A DNA stretch of 64,000 bases from the NCBI GenBank assembly GCA_021464245.1, contig JADCRB010000040.1:5238273-5302272 (forward strand), written 5' to 3'. Each line of letters begins with the position of its first letter. Position 1 is the stretch's first letter. The notes beneath the pieces are model-generated. The model saw only the letters and a program-made list of their open reading frames with translations. It did not search any database and had not been told where the DNA came from. The translations under genes were made by a program, and so were the position numbers. Source of the DNA: Carallia brachiata (taxonomy: Eukaryota; Streptophyta; Magnoliopsida; Malpighiales; Rhizophoraceae). Of this stretch, positions 48,501 to 64,000 are shown one piece after another.

Positions 48501-48977
48501 AATTATAACATTGGGAGTCTTGTCTATTATATTTAAAGCTTTACGCGAGTTTTTGATGTCGAAATTTTTTACGTGGGGTGACTAAAGTCCATAAAACATA
48601 AAATCAAAATTGTTAATTACACAAAAATCAAGGTAGTACAAAAAAAAAGGATATCAGTCTCTCTCCACGACAACAAATTTACCCATCCAACTATCAGAAC
48701 CCATAATAAAAATATATTGAATAAAATAAGATAATATAAGATAAATTGGTATAATTTAATTTTAAATTAATGTTGTTGACAATCTTATATTATTTAACTG
48801 TGTCCCCAGAGGCTGGAGGGGACCTTTGATCATTAATACAGGTGTCCAGTATGCAAAGGTTTGTGGCTACAATTATGGTATACAGAAAACATGTGAGCCC
48901 AGTAGCCCACCAGTTTTTAAATTCCACGCTGGCCATATCATATTCATAATCATATACAGCATTGAATTTATTTAGAA
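45567..48977. other. Upstream region of the NPH3 gene and long spacer
   Basis: 45567-46100 is moderately GC and probably 5' leader and promoter. The remainder is AT-rich, with A-runs at 46540-46556 and 46580-46592. No gene recognised. Confidence 0.5.
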
Positions 48978-49335
48978 TTAATATAAAAAAAATTATCACC
49001 GACTTTATTTAAAATAATAAATTTAACATTTATTTTAAAAAGTAATAAATTTAATATTAATTTTACTTAAAGTAATAAATTTCACACGCAATAATTTTAT
49101 ATGAATAGAATCTATCAGTTTCGATGATAAATTTATAAAAATATATTTATTTTGATAATATGAAAATCATATAAATTAATGTCACATTATCAAAACAGAT
49201 AAATATTGTTTAAAAAATTTTACAGCATAGATAAATTTATTATAATAAGTAAAATTAGTACTAAATTTGTTATATTTTAAAATTAATATTAAATTTATTA
49301 TTTTAATTAAAATTAGTGATATTTTTGTATATTAA
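48978..49335. mobile_element. TTAA-bounded MITE, copy 2
   Basis: The same family as 33117-33471, in the same orientation. It starts ttaatataaaaaaaattatc and ends gtgatatttttgtatattaa, with the same internal order of words, including atcagtttcgatgataaa and caaaacagataaa. The two copies are perhaps 80-85% alike by eye. Confidence 0.7.
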
Positions 49336-50898
49336 CTTATTTGTTTACCCGTTTGAATTAAACTGACTTACCAGCGTCTGGATTGCTGGAATTATGACCC
49401 GATCAATTCGGCATGAAACAACTTGGAAGTTGAAATAGACTTGAGAGTAGAGGCTGTCTGCCTGTCTGTCCATCTGATAATTTTGTTTGTAGCAATGACA
49501 AGAGTAGCATCTATGGAGCTATAAATCAAAAGAGAAAAACGATACAGGGAAGTAACAAAAATTAGAATCAATCATATTTCATTTAGTCCATAAAAAAAAT
49601 GAAGTTGAAAATAAGAAACTTACTGTATTTTCTTTTGGTGCTTACATATAGTTTCTTATGTGTTACTACGTAATTGTACTCAAATTAAAATTCACTCAAA
49701 CTTTTAGCTCTTATTTTTTGACGTGAAGTAAATTCTCTTTTTTTCTTCTTTTTTACTTTTGAGTAGAAGTACATTCTCTAACTTGACATTATCCGCAGGT
49801 TTTTTTTTTTTTGTTAGTTGAAAAATAAAAAATTAAGGATAATTACTCCACGGGCTTGCAAGGGTATCATCAGGTTCTTACAACAACAATATTCAGAGTG
49901 CAATTAGGACTTCAGGTCAGCTCAACCTTTGGGCTGCCTTCAATTTTATTAGGCGCCGAACTCTAATCCCAAGTCTTTTTCTGTTCACATTCAGGCCTCA
50001 CCTCTAATCGGCAAGAACAAAAAGTGGATTGAACATTTGGATCTATCAAATGTGAGATGCACAGAAATATCCATTGGCAAAAAGGGCGTAGCCATTTTTG
50101 CCGGGAACGCCCTTTTTGCCGGGCTTCCCATTTCTTTCGTTTCAGTTTGTTGACTTGTGAGCCGAGTTGACATAATAGGCTGGCATCCTTTGTTCAATCT
50201 TCCAACAACTGAAACTTGATACCTTGATTGAAAAAGAAAACAAAAAAAAGTAGGAAACGAGGAAAACGAGGGAAGAAAATTGAAATTGAAAAAAATGTTT
50301 TAATCTCTCCGTGTTTGGAGAAGGATAATAAGCAAAGTACTTTCCATCCCAACTGAAATCAACATTAGAGTTCAAGACAGCGAGTTTATAATTCAAATGA
50401 CAATAACAATATGCCAACAAAAGGAAAATCTCCCCAATCTTTTCAAGTGTCTTCCTTCTCCACACTAATTGGTCTAAATCTAAGATATTTAAAAAGAAAA
50501 AAACTCAAAGACTACAAAACTGGAAACATGTCCCGCATTTTCGGGGAAAGATGTGAACTCAGGCTGATATTTGGAAATTCACTTATATTTTCCATCACAA
50601 AAATAATCAAAAGATAAGTATAGACAACATCCAAAGTTCATTTGCCTTTTGCTCAAGTTATTTGCAGCTGATGTGGAGACGTTCACTTGGTGACTGCTGC
50701 TGAAGTTTATTTGAGAACTGAGATATAGATGGCATTACACAAAAATGATACGAGCATAAATATGGTTCTGGTCCCTCTAAATCAGATTTGCCCCATTAAC
50801 CTTCGGATTGAGAACCTACAGTCTACTCCCCCATATATATAAGGCTGGAGACATCGCATTGGCAAGATAGTAAATGAAACCTTTTTTATGGTTTTACA
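49336..50898. other. Spacer and 3' flank of the CCCH pseudogene
   Basis: AT-rich, with no recognised gene. A short internal repeat (aaagggcgtagccatttttgcc / aacgccctttttgcc) lies at about 50079-50120 as an imperfect inverted repeat. Confidence 0.45.
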
Positions 50899-52989
50899 TC
50901 AGCTCGAACAATGGACCTCACCACTTTGTCTTGTGCTTCTGCCACTTGTTAAAGGAACAGAACTCTGATTTTGAAGTTGCAAATCAGAAAGCAAAATAGA
51001 TCCAGTCTGAGAGACAATTAACCCAACTGAACTATGTTTCCAGAAGAAGAAATTCTGCTCCGATAAGGATCCTTTTTGGTGCCTGAGATCAGTTCAGATT
51101 GCAGTTCAGAAGAAGAGGAGGATGGGGCCAGAGTAGCCAGCAAAGATCCAACTGAATATGGAGCAACTGGCATCTCAGCGGGAGACGATGACGATGGACT
51201 GTATCTCGTTATTCCCATTGGATGATCAAATTTGCACGTGGACCCAAACTTGCAGTGCTCATTTTGCAAGTAGAAAGAACAAGGTTGTGCTCCCTGTTTT
51301 ACAGCAAAATCAGTCATATCCAAAGTTTTCCTCAGACAAAGCGTACAGACACGCATGGGACTACATCTCTATATTAAAAATTGATACTCATTAAAAATGG
51401 AGACAAGCATAGGGAGTATCTCATTTTGCTCCCTATTTTGCATCAACACACGTTGAATTAAAGATTGTTCTCGGACAAAGCATGCGATCATGCATTGAGA
51501 CTGCATCTCAATCTCACAACAGGGTCGAACAGGTGGTACAAAAGCTGCTCAAAAGATAAAAAGGAAAATGAGTCAAAAACCTAGTATAACATTTACATTG
51601 TACAATTTTTATGCAATGCACGTGGAAGAGAAATTACATAGATGACATGCATGCAAGCAAACGAAGAAAAGGTTGGAAACACGTCAACTTTAATAACGTC
51701 TGAGTTTGGCATCCACAAATGACAAGCAATGCCTGAGATAACGTCGCAAATGAGAAGGTAACTCTATAAAAACCTCCACATGTTTTTATGGACAAGTAGA
51801 GATAGGGAGGGAGGTAGACATACACACAACAGAGGCTGCACAATGACTGCAATCTATTGCACTTGCCATTCAAGAAGAATGAAATACAATGGAAATGTAA
51901 ATTTCTGCACTTATTGTCGAGGATAGCTGACTGCAATCAAGATCAACAAACTTCAGCATGGTCCACAAGAAAAAGAAACTGTCTGACAGGTTCCCCAGCA
52001 TTGGCACTCAGGTTCCCCAGGTCTCTCTGGAAAAATTTGTTCCTTCACTGTATTATTTAAAGGTCCAACAGATGCTGCTAAGGAGGGATAAGGTCCTGCA
52101 AGTGACGATGCTGAAGATGACAGCTGTGTTACACCATATAAAGATGTAGCTCCAACTGCAGCTTGGGCACCAGGAGATAGCCCAGGGCTAACAGGTGCCT
52201 GAAACCCATAGGCCAAAGAGAGTTTGAGAATGTGCTATAATTATTCCACCATCTCAAAGCACAAAAGACGACAGCATTACCGAGTACGGATTCCAACCCG
52301 GAATAGAAACCACTCCAGCGGAAAGCAAAAGAGGACCATAAGCTCCTTGCATGTATGAACTGGGTAACAGAGGAGGCCTCACCCCCAAGCTGGCGGATGC
52401 TGCCCCATATTGATCAGGCATAGGAACTGAAGGAGACTGCACCTGTTGATAAAATTGGGTGCAGTGCCCCGTTTTCAAATAGTAGGAGCATTGTTTCTCA
52501 CCCTGTTAATATTAAACTATTATACAGCAGTTTATAAAACAAAACAATGGTAGATATATCATTCACCCATGTTTGTACATATATACACCCATATATACGC
52601 ACACATGTTCTAACATAAAGATAAACTGATTGATGGATGTATTGATAAGAATAGTCGTATACAAACGTAAGAAGAACACGCATATTTTACGATTTGCAAA
52701 AAACGGGCAGCAGGACTCGAACCAGTCGTATTGGGTATCCGTGTGTATTTAATTGTAGATTGCTCAAAGATCCACCTCCATGCTTCGGATGGTGCAACTT
52801 GCAAGATGCAGCAAATTTACCGGTTCCAATCTTTAAATAAAACTGCAGATCAAGAAATCAAAAATGTGTTAATAGTCTTTTCAAAGCTTGACATGATCTT
52901 GGAACATCAGCACCCCATATATTCACCTGAAATGGGGGTTCACCCACACGTTCTGGGTATTCCCCTGTAGCTCTTACAGCTGCCTCAAC
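50899..52989 (-). pseudogene. CCCH zinc-finger gene (ZFN/C3H32 type), decayed
   Basis: Intact relatives are RNA- or DNA-binding proteins with five C-x8-C-x5-C-x3-H fingers. Visible exons: 52989-52927, 52841-52723, 52502-52281, 52198 to about 51975, and 51293 to about 50899, each with usable splice sites. Finger 1 and the start codon are not found upstream. Finger 2 has lost two ligands, reading E-P-P-F-Q where Cys is expected and G-T-G-K-F where G-T-C-K-F is expected. Finger 3 stops after C-S-Y-Y-L-K-T-G-H-C and jumps into the linker. Finger 4 breaks down after P-E-C-Q. Finger 5 is intact (C-S-F-Y-L-Q-N-E-H-C-K-F-G-S-T-C-K-F-D-H). The tail is frameshifted near 51030, and its other frame runs on to 50899. 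So many separate lesions mean a true pseudogene. Confidence 0.85.
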
Positions 52990-54133
52990 CTAAGCAGTTG
53001 TCAGTGCCAAGAAAATATAAGACACCCAACTATGGCTTGTGGTCGTGCTGGCTTCAGATAGCCAATAAGAACAAAATCATTAAACATCTAAACCAGAGAG
53101 CTTTGCAAGATTTGTCAGCAGAGAGAAAAAACCTCTGATTTACCTACCAACATCGCGCAGATAATTCTGCAGTTCCCAAAAGCCCAGATCATATAAAACA
53201 TGAATTTTCTCACAGTTTGCTCTTATCCTATCCCATGTTCTTTATAAATGAAGAAGTATCTCCATTCACAGAGAAACACCGAAAAAAAAAAAACTCCCCA
53301 GCTTTACAAGATACCAACTTTGCACAAATGTACCAAACATTTTGCTTCACTAGTATAAATTATGCGAGCCATTGGACAACAGTTATAATTCTTAAGGCTG
53401 ACAATAAAACTGGCACAAAATGGAACACCCAGATGGAAACCGCGACAAAAATGAATGCCAATAGTGTTCAATCAGCCACCGAAGGTACCGCAACGCGGTC
53501 TTGTTTGATTTCAGGAATTTTGGTTTTTCTCGTTCATGAGTACCACTATTATTTTTGATCAATTTGAACTTCAGTATTTTTGGAGGCTGATATCTGTTTG
53601 TTTCGTACCCGCCGAATTGTGACCAGACCGGCGGTTTGGACCCAAAAAAAAATAAATAAATAAATTGAAACTGACGTTGTTTTGTTGGTTGGTTGGTCCT
53701 TCCTGCGTTTAATTACTAAAACCAATTAAAACCAATAAAAGTATAGTACTAGAAATTATTGTCTAATTTTTTAAAATCTAAATTATAACGAATTTCTTAT
53801 TTTTTGTGACGATTATTTTTTTATAATAAAAAAAATTTTCTTCTTTTTTTTGTTATAAAAATAAAATTGTTGTTAAAAAAATAAAAAGTTTGTTGTAATT
53901 TAAAAAAATAAATAAATAATTTTGAAAATATAATGGTGCTTAAAATCTACTAAAATAGCCTTAGAGATTGGGCCGGGTATGACGTGGCACGCGTGCGAGT
54001 GCTGCGGAGGTTTTGAGGAGGTTAATGGGACTTTGACTGCCAAGGTTTTGAGATGGAAATTCAGTTTGGTCTGTTTACACTTTCCGCCGCTGAGCATTCG
54101 TTACAAGCCATACCCATAGAGCATGAGAGCTGA
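52990..54133. other. Spacer upstream of the CCCH pseudogene
   Basis: The missing first exons of the CCCH gene were looked for here on the minus strand and not seen. AT-rich after 53640. Confidence 0.5.
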
Positions 54134-54144
54134 TGCCCAATGCT

Positions 54145-55289
54145 CCTCTGGTTTTTGTTTTTTTTTTTTTTTTATTAAAGGAAAATATTGTATTAATATC
54201 AAACAATTCGCACACATATCCAAATGTAAAGGTGTTGAATACACCCACATCCGACAGGAATAAAAGACGATCAAGCGAAACCTACAACAAGATGGTTAAA
54301 CTGACCATAACTAATAGATGTGAAATCCCGTTTTGATAAGTTCTTCAAACAGAGAAAAAGACTGAATTGAAGTTAATCTATTAGATTCAAACAAATCTAA
54401 TTTAGTTAAACTAAACTGCAGACAGCAGTACAAACCGCACATCGATAGACCCGTAACGGAAATCGACTGGGTATACCCAACAACAATTTTCCCTAAAATT
54501 AAACTACAGACAACACAATAAACAACACCCAGTCTGCTCAAAATAAGATAACCAAACACAATTAACAGTCCATCCCAAAATGCAACAACAAACTGATTCA
54601 GAGGAGGTGATGGCACACGGCAGTCCCAGCGGCAGCAGAAATGGCCAGCGAGGGCGGGGAGAATGGCTACGACGATGCGAACTCTGGCAACCCAAGCTGC
54701 AGTCTAGTAATACAGGCTGCCTCGAGGGTGGTGGTTGCAGAAAGGCCCTCGACGGCAACAGAGGCTAGAGGGCCAACATCAATGGCATAATTGGTAGCTG
54801 TTGGGTCCTCGACAGCAGCTCCAGTAGTGGACGCTGCGACGACGGCCCCTATGAAGCCATCTTCTTCTGGAACTGAGTGGTCCGGAGCCGCAGCTAACAA
54901 CAACACTGATGGAAAAAATGACGAACATGATTACGAGCTTGCAGGGAACTTAAATCCAGTGAAAGGAGCGTCATATGTGTCTTTATTTGAACAAGAGCTA
55001 AAAAAAGCTAAAAAAATACATAAACAGCAAAGGAGCAGAAGAGGAAGAAGAAAAAGGAAGTGGTGGAAAAGGGGAGCAAACACCAAAAAGGGGAGGAAAT
55101 GGAGAATAAAGGTGAGATGCGAATAAAGATGGCTGACTGGCAGTAGTGATTATCTACCGTTAGCTAGAGAGGACGATACACTCTTTAAAGGACAAAGAGT
55201 TTAAATCTGGAGAGAATTAGAGAGAGGTTGAGACTTGGACTATATATACGCCTGACCGTTAGCTAGAGAGGACGATACACTCAAAGGAC
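54145..55289 (-). mobile_element. Second non-autonomous LINE-like retroposon (about 1.15 kb) with target-site duplication
   Basis: Flanked by the exact 11-mer tgcccaatgct at 54134-54144 and 55290-55300. A long T-run at about 54152-54176 inside the left flank is the poly(A) tail on the minus strand, preceded by a typical LINE-like end, tattttcctttaat. The layout matches the element at 21534-22600: GC-rich 5' half (54580-55130) with uninformative frames on both strands, then a T-rich 3' half. A 28-bp word with ttagctagagaggacgatac occurs twice near the 5' end (about 55158 and 55257). No reverse transcriptase is present. Confidence 0.65.
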
Positions 55290-55300
55290 TGCCCAATGCT

Positions 55301-57785
55301 ACTCCTGCCAAGAGCTTTCCCATTTGGTACATATGGAAAGAGGACTACTGATTAGGTGAACTTTGGAGAGATATTAATAAAAATAGAAATTTCTTAGTAA
55401 TTTTAATTTATTATTTTAAAAAATTAAAGAAAAAATAAAAAAATATTAGTTATTATATGTTATATTAAAAATATTTTATTTAAAATTAAAAAATATAATA
55501 TAAAAATTTTACATATAATATAAAATTATTTTAAATCTATTTAAGTCTATAAAATTTGATAGGTATGGAATTTTTGTTAAAAGAATTGACTTTTTTGTCC
55601 TTGAAATTAATTGTTATTGACTTTCATGCAATGGTTCCAATATTCTTCTGTCAAAAAAGAAAAAACGTTTGAGCAACAGTACGTTTGCCATTTGTTTGCC
55701 CCAATGGGATTTGAAATCCTATTATGTGACAAAAAAAATAAAAAAGGAATGTACCTATTAGCGCGAGTTGAATTTTTTTTTTTCAGTTTTTTAAAAAGTT
55801 GTGTATTAAAATTTAATTTAGAAAATTATAATTCTCATTTTATTTTTAACTTCAAATAGAGTAGTAAAAGATATGTTGAAATTTCTCTATATGTTCAGTT
55901 CTGCGTGTACGAGGAGTATAAACGTGTGTTTAAAAATAACTTTGTTGATTTAGTTAAAGCGTACCATTAAGTATTTTTTTATTTAATAAATTCAATAAAA
56001 ATAATTACAATAATTCCAAATTTTAATAGTTTTTCACTTACATGCCAGTTTGTTCTTCTTAAAAACTGTGAGAAGATAACAGTAGATTTCAAGTTTTAAA
56101 ATGTGATCATACTTTTAAAATGCCTTCATATGTACAACACTGCATCTCACCATTTTTAATTTTTCGTGTCTGATTGGTTTAACTCTACATCCACAGATCA
56201 TTTTCACAAATGTTGGCAATCCTCATGCCTGGCACAAAGCTGCTGACCTTTCCTCGCCAAGTAAAGTTACAATATGTCCAAACTTCCACACGCTTTGGAT
56301 GATTTTTGAGCAATTGGAATTCCATAGTCTGCATTTGTAAGAAATAAATAAGTAGAAATAAATTATTTCCATTTTTACAATTCAAATGAACTGTGAAACA
56401 ATTACATATAAAATTAGAATGGAAATAATTACACATGCAATTTTATATGAAATTTTAAAAGATTATAACTTGTGTGCAATTTTGTCGTTCAATTCAATTT
56501 ATCCTGTAAGTTCCAAATGGTATTCCACTCATTTATATAGTAAGTATGTTTTCAAATTCGATTATGATTAATAGTTAATGCAAATTTCGGTTATAATCAT
56601 TAGTCTATAATTTTTTGTTGTTTTAGCCAATTATTAGTCTTAATAGTTAATGTCAATTTTGTTATTATGAATATTAAATATTAATACATGTATGCAAGGA
56701 GAAAAAATATCGTTAATACTCGCATAATTGTTAACTAATTGTCATTAATTTCTCGCATCATTGACCATTATTGATATTAGAAATTTTCAATTACGATTTT
56801 ATTTAATGCTCACATAATTGCTGGTTATAATTTAATGCTAATTTTAGCTATTATTAATAATAAATGTTAATAGATGTATACAGGGAGAAAAACTGAAAAT
56901 GAAGTAATTAAAAACAACAAAATTTTTTTAAAAAAAATTCACATAATTTGTCACGTGACAACATGAATTAAGATGAAACTTTCTCTAAATTTTCTTTTAT
57001 ACTAATTAAATAAATTCTATCGTTGCGTGTGAAAAATGTGATAATTTATTAAAAAATAAAATAGTTAAAAAATAGAACTCTTATTATCTTCACTATATGT
57101 TTCTATAAAAGAAAAAAAAATTTACAAAATCTTCAGACGTATGATGTGAATTAATACATTTTAGTATTCTAAACAAGCATCACACCAACATAAATTCATG
57201 AGTGAGATCTACATATTAGTTGCAAATCCTAATTTTATTGAAAATTCTAATACAAGTTGTCGTTGTTGTTGAAACTCAATGCAATGCTAAGAAAAATTGC
57301 TACTTGATGCAAGAATCTATAAAGCCCATTCCTCATAAATTATTTAAAGTTTTATTATGCAGTTTAGTCATAAATAATAATAAAATAATTACACAATTTA
57401 TTTAATAATATATAATAAATTATAATATATTTTTTAAATTCAATACTTATATTATTTTATTACTACCTAAATATTACCACTTATTATTCAAAAAAAATTA
57501 CTACTTAAATATTATTATCTAATATTTTCTATCTATTTAACCGACTATGTCGATGACAATTTGAAAGTCCTCATGCAATCTTGCATTACCCATTTACCGG
57601 CTCAAAAAAGCAAAAATTGAATCACGAGCCGCACGAGTTTGTAAATCCGGTTCAGGAATAAGATATCACCCGATCCGGGTAAATTAATTTGCATCTCCAA
57701 ACACCTTCCTTATCACGTAGCTTTTAACTTTTGGCCTCTCTTTCTTCCCCTCGTCCTTCGAATCTTCACAAGAACACAATAAACC
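55301..57785. other. AT-rich spacer upstream of the release factor gene
   Basis: Mostly simple AT sequence. A minus-strand frame at 56185-56436 contains, after an acceptor-like aaatgcag, about 46 residues beginning T-M-E-F-Q-L-L-K-N-H-P-K-R-V. It is richer in informative residues than its surroundings but unrecognised, and may be an exon fragment. The last 200 bases are GC-richer and probably promoter. Confidence 0.45.
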
Positions 57786-63348
<5,563 letters not shown>

Positions 63349-64000
63349 CTGCTGTACCTGGAATTGCTGAAATACTGGAAAACTGCGAGAGGAAGGAAAT
63401 TTTTGCACGCTGCCTGTGATCCGCATTCAGGGATACGTCAATTAGCTGCAACGCTAATACTTCTTTTCTGATTACTAGAATTCACTGCTTACAGTTTGTC
63501 AATTTTTTTTTAGCAATTAACATCGAAGTTATGGAAAAAAAAAAAAAGTTCTCTGCAGTATTGACCCCAATGTATAATCATATTATGAATGTTCACAATT
63601 TCGATCGTGTATAAAATCCACAAACGCTATAAAAAATGTTATGGCTCGCAAAGATACGGCAAAAAATTAAAAGTGAGGTGTGTTTAGATATGTGTCTGAC
63701 ACAAACACGCACTCAACATGCAGGGCTATGGGGCAGATGGCCCATAAACAAATTAGAGAAAAACCGGAAAGATGGCTGTCAAAGTCTATGATTCGGTTGG
63801 GCCTATGGGCGCTCCCTCAATTCTGGGCTCACTAGAGCCTAAGGAGCGTCTGCCTGACCTATGTGCGCCCATTAAGGGCATGGTGCCCATAGCCGTAGGC
63901 GCATTCATACCTTTTGCCATCCATCTTTAATGGTCCCACGTAGGCTCACAGGCTCGGAGGACCCAGCCCGGCAATACCATCACGCTGACGACGAGCATAT
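63349..64000. other. 3' flank of the release factor gene and unassigned sequence
   Basis: 3' UTR to about 63600. From about 63710 the sequence becomes GC-rich, with repeated words such as gggcctatgggcgc, ggtgcccatag and ctatgtgcgccc. It looks like the edge of a repeat or transposon that continues past the window. No coding sequence assigned. Confidence 0.45.

Noticed and set aside
52690..52735. A tRNA-like 3' half (ggttcgagtcctgctgccc on the minus strand)
   Set aside because: No 5' half or cloverleaf is present, T-stem pairing is poor, and the sequence overlaps the end of a CCCH pseudogene exon.
54791..55126. 111-codon plus-strand frame with a Lys/Arg-rich end
   Set aside because: It lies antisense inside the second retroposon; the basic tail comes from simple a/g-rich sequence.

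Overview
This window is nuclear DNA from a eudicot plant. It is AT-rich, its genes have short exons separated by GT...AG introns, TATAAATAG promoters are visible, and it carries plant-type non-LTR retroelements, a SINE and several classes of MITE. The gene families are plant-specific: NAC, CC-type glutaredoxin, NPH3/RPT2 and a plastid release factor. Species cannot be fixed from the sequence alone.

Layout. 1-5.2 kb: a 5'-truncated LINE tail with an exact target-site duplication, a two-exon NAC-domain gene (minus) and a decayed S1/SPH-like secreted-protein fragment. 5.8-11 kb: transposon-rich, with two hAT-like non-autonomous elements and a widely spaced inverted repeat. 12-38 kb: four intact, intronless CC-type (ROXY-class) glutaredoxin genes with four different active sites (CCLC, CFMC, CCMC, CCMS); the first two are minus, the last two plus. 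A frameshifted OTU-domain deubiquitinase lies between pairs. This stretch also holds a Mutator-like MITE, a 1.07-kb retroposon, a PIF/Tourist-like MITE and one of a pair of TTAA-bounded MITEs. 39.7-45.6 kb: a small three-exon gene for an 88-residue protein that uses an 18-nt microexon (minus), then a four-exon NPH3/BTB gene (633 aa, minus; SETH6-like). 50.9-53.0 kb: a badly decayed CCCH zinc-finger gene (minus). 54.1-55.3 kb: a second retroposon. 57.8-63.3 kb: a 15-exon plastid peptide-chain release factor 1 gene (APG3-like, plus) with all splice sites and catalytic motifs but two single-base frame breaks.

The genes are linked by ancestry rather than by a shared pathway. From memory, the set RF1 / small protein / NPH3 / CCCH / CC-glutaredoxins / OTU matches the combined content of two duplicated Arabidopsis segments (around At2g47850-47880 and At3g62910-62960), so the window seems to keep the pre-duplication gene order. 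The single-base losses in the OTU and RF1 genes look alike and may be assembly errors rather than true gene death. The CCCH gene, in contrast, has lost zinc ligands and whole finger segments and is a real pseudogene.

I found no convincing new molecular system. The best leads are the microexon gene, the leader hairpins of two glutaredoxin genes, the diversified glutaredoxin cluster with its synteny, and several transposon insertions dated by clean target-site duplications.
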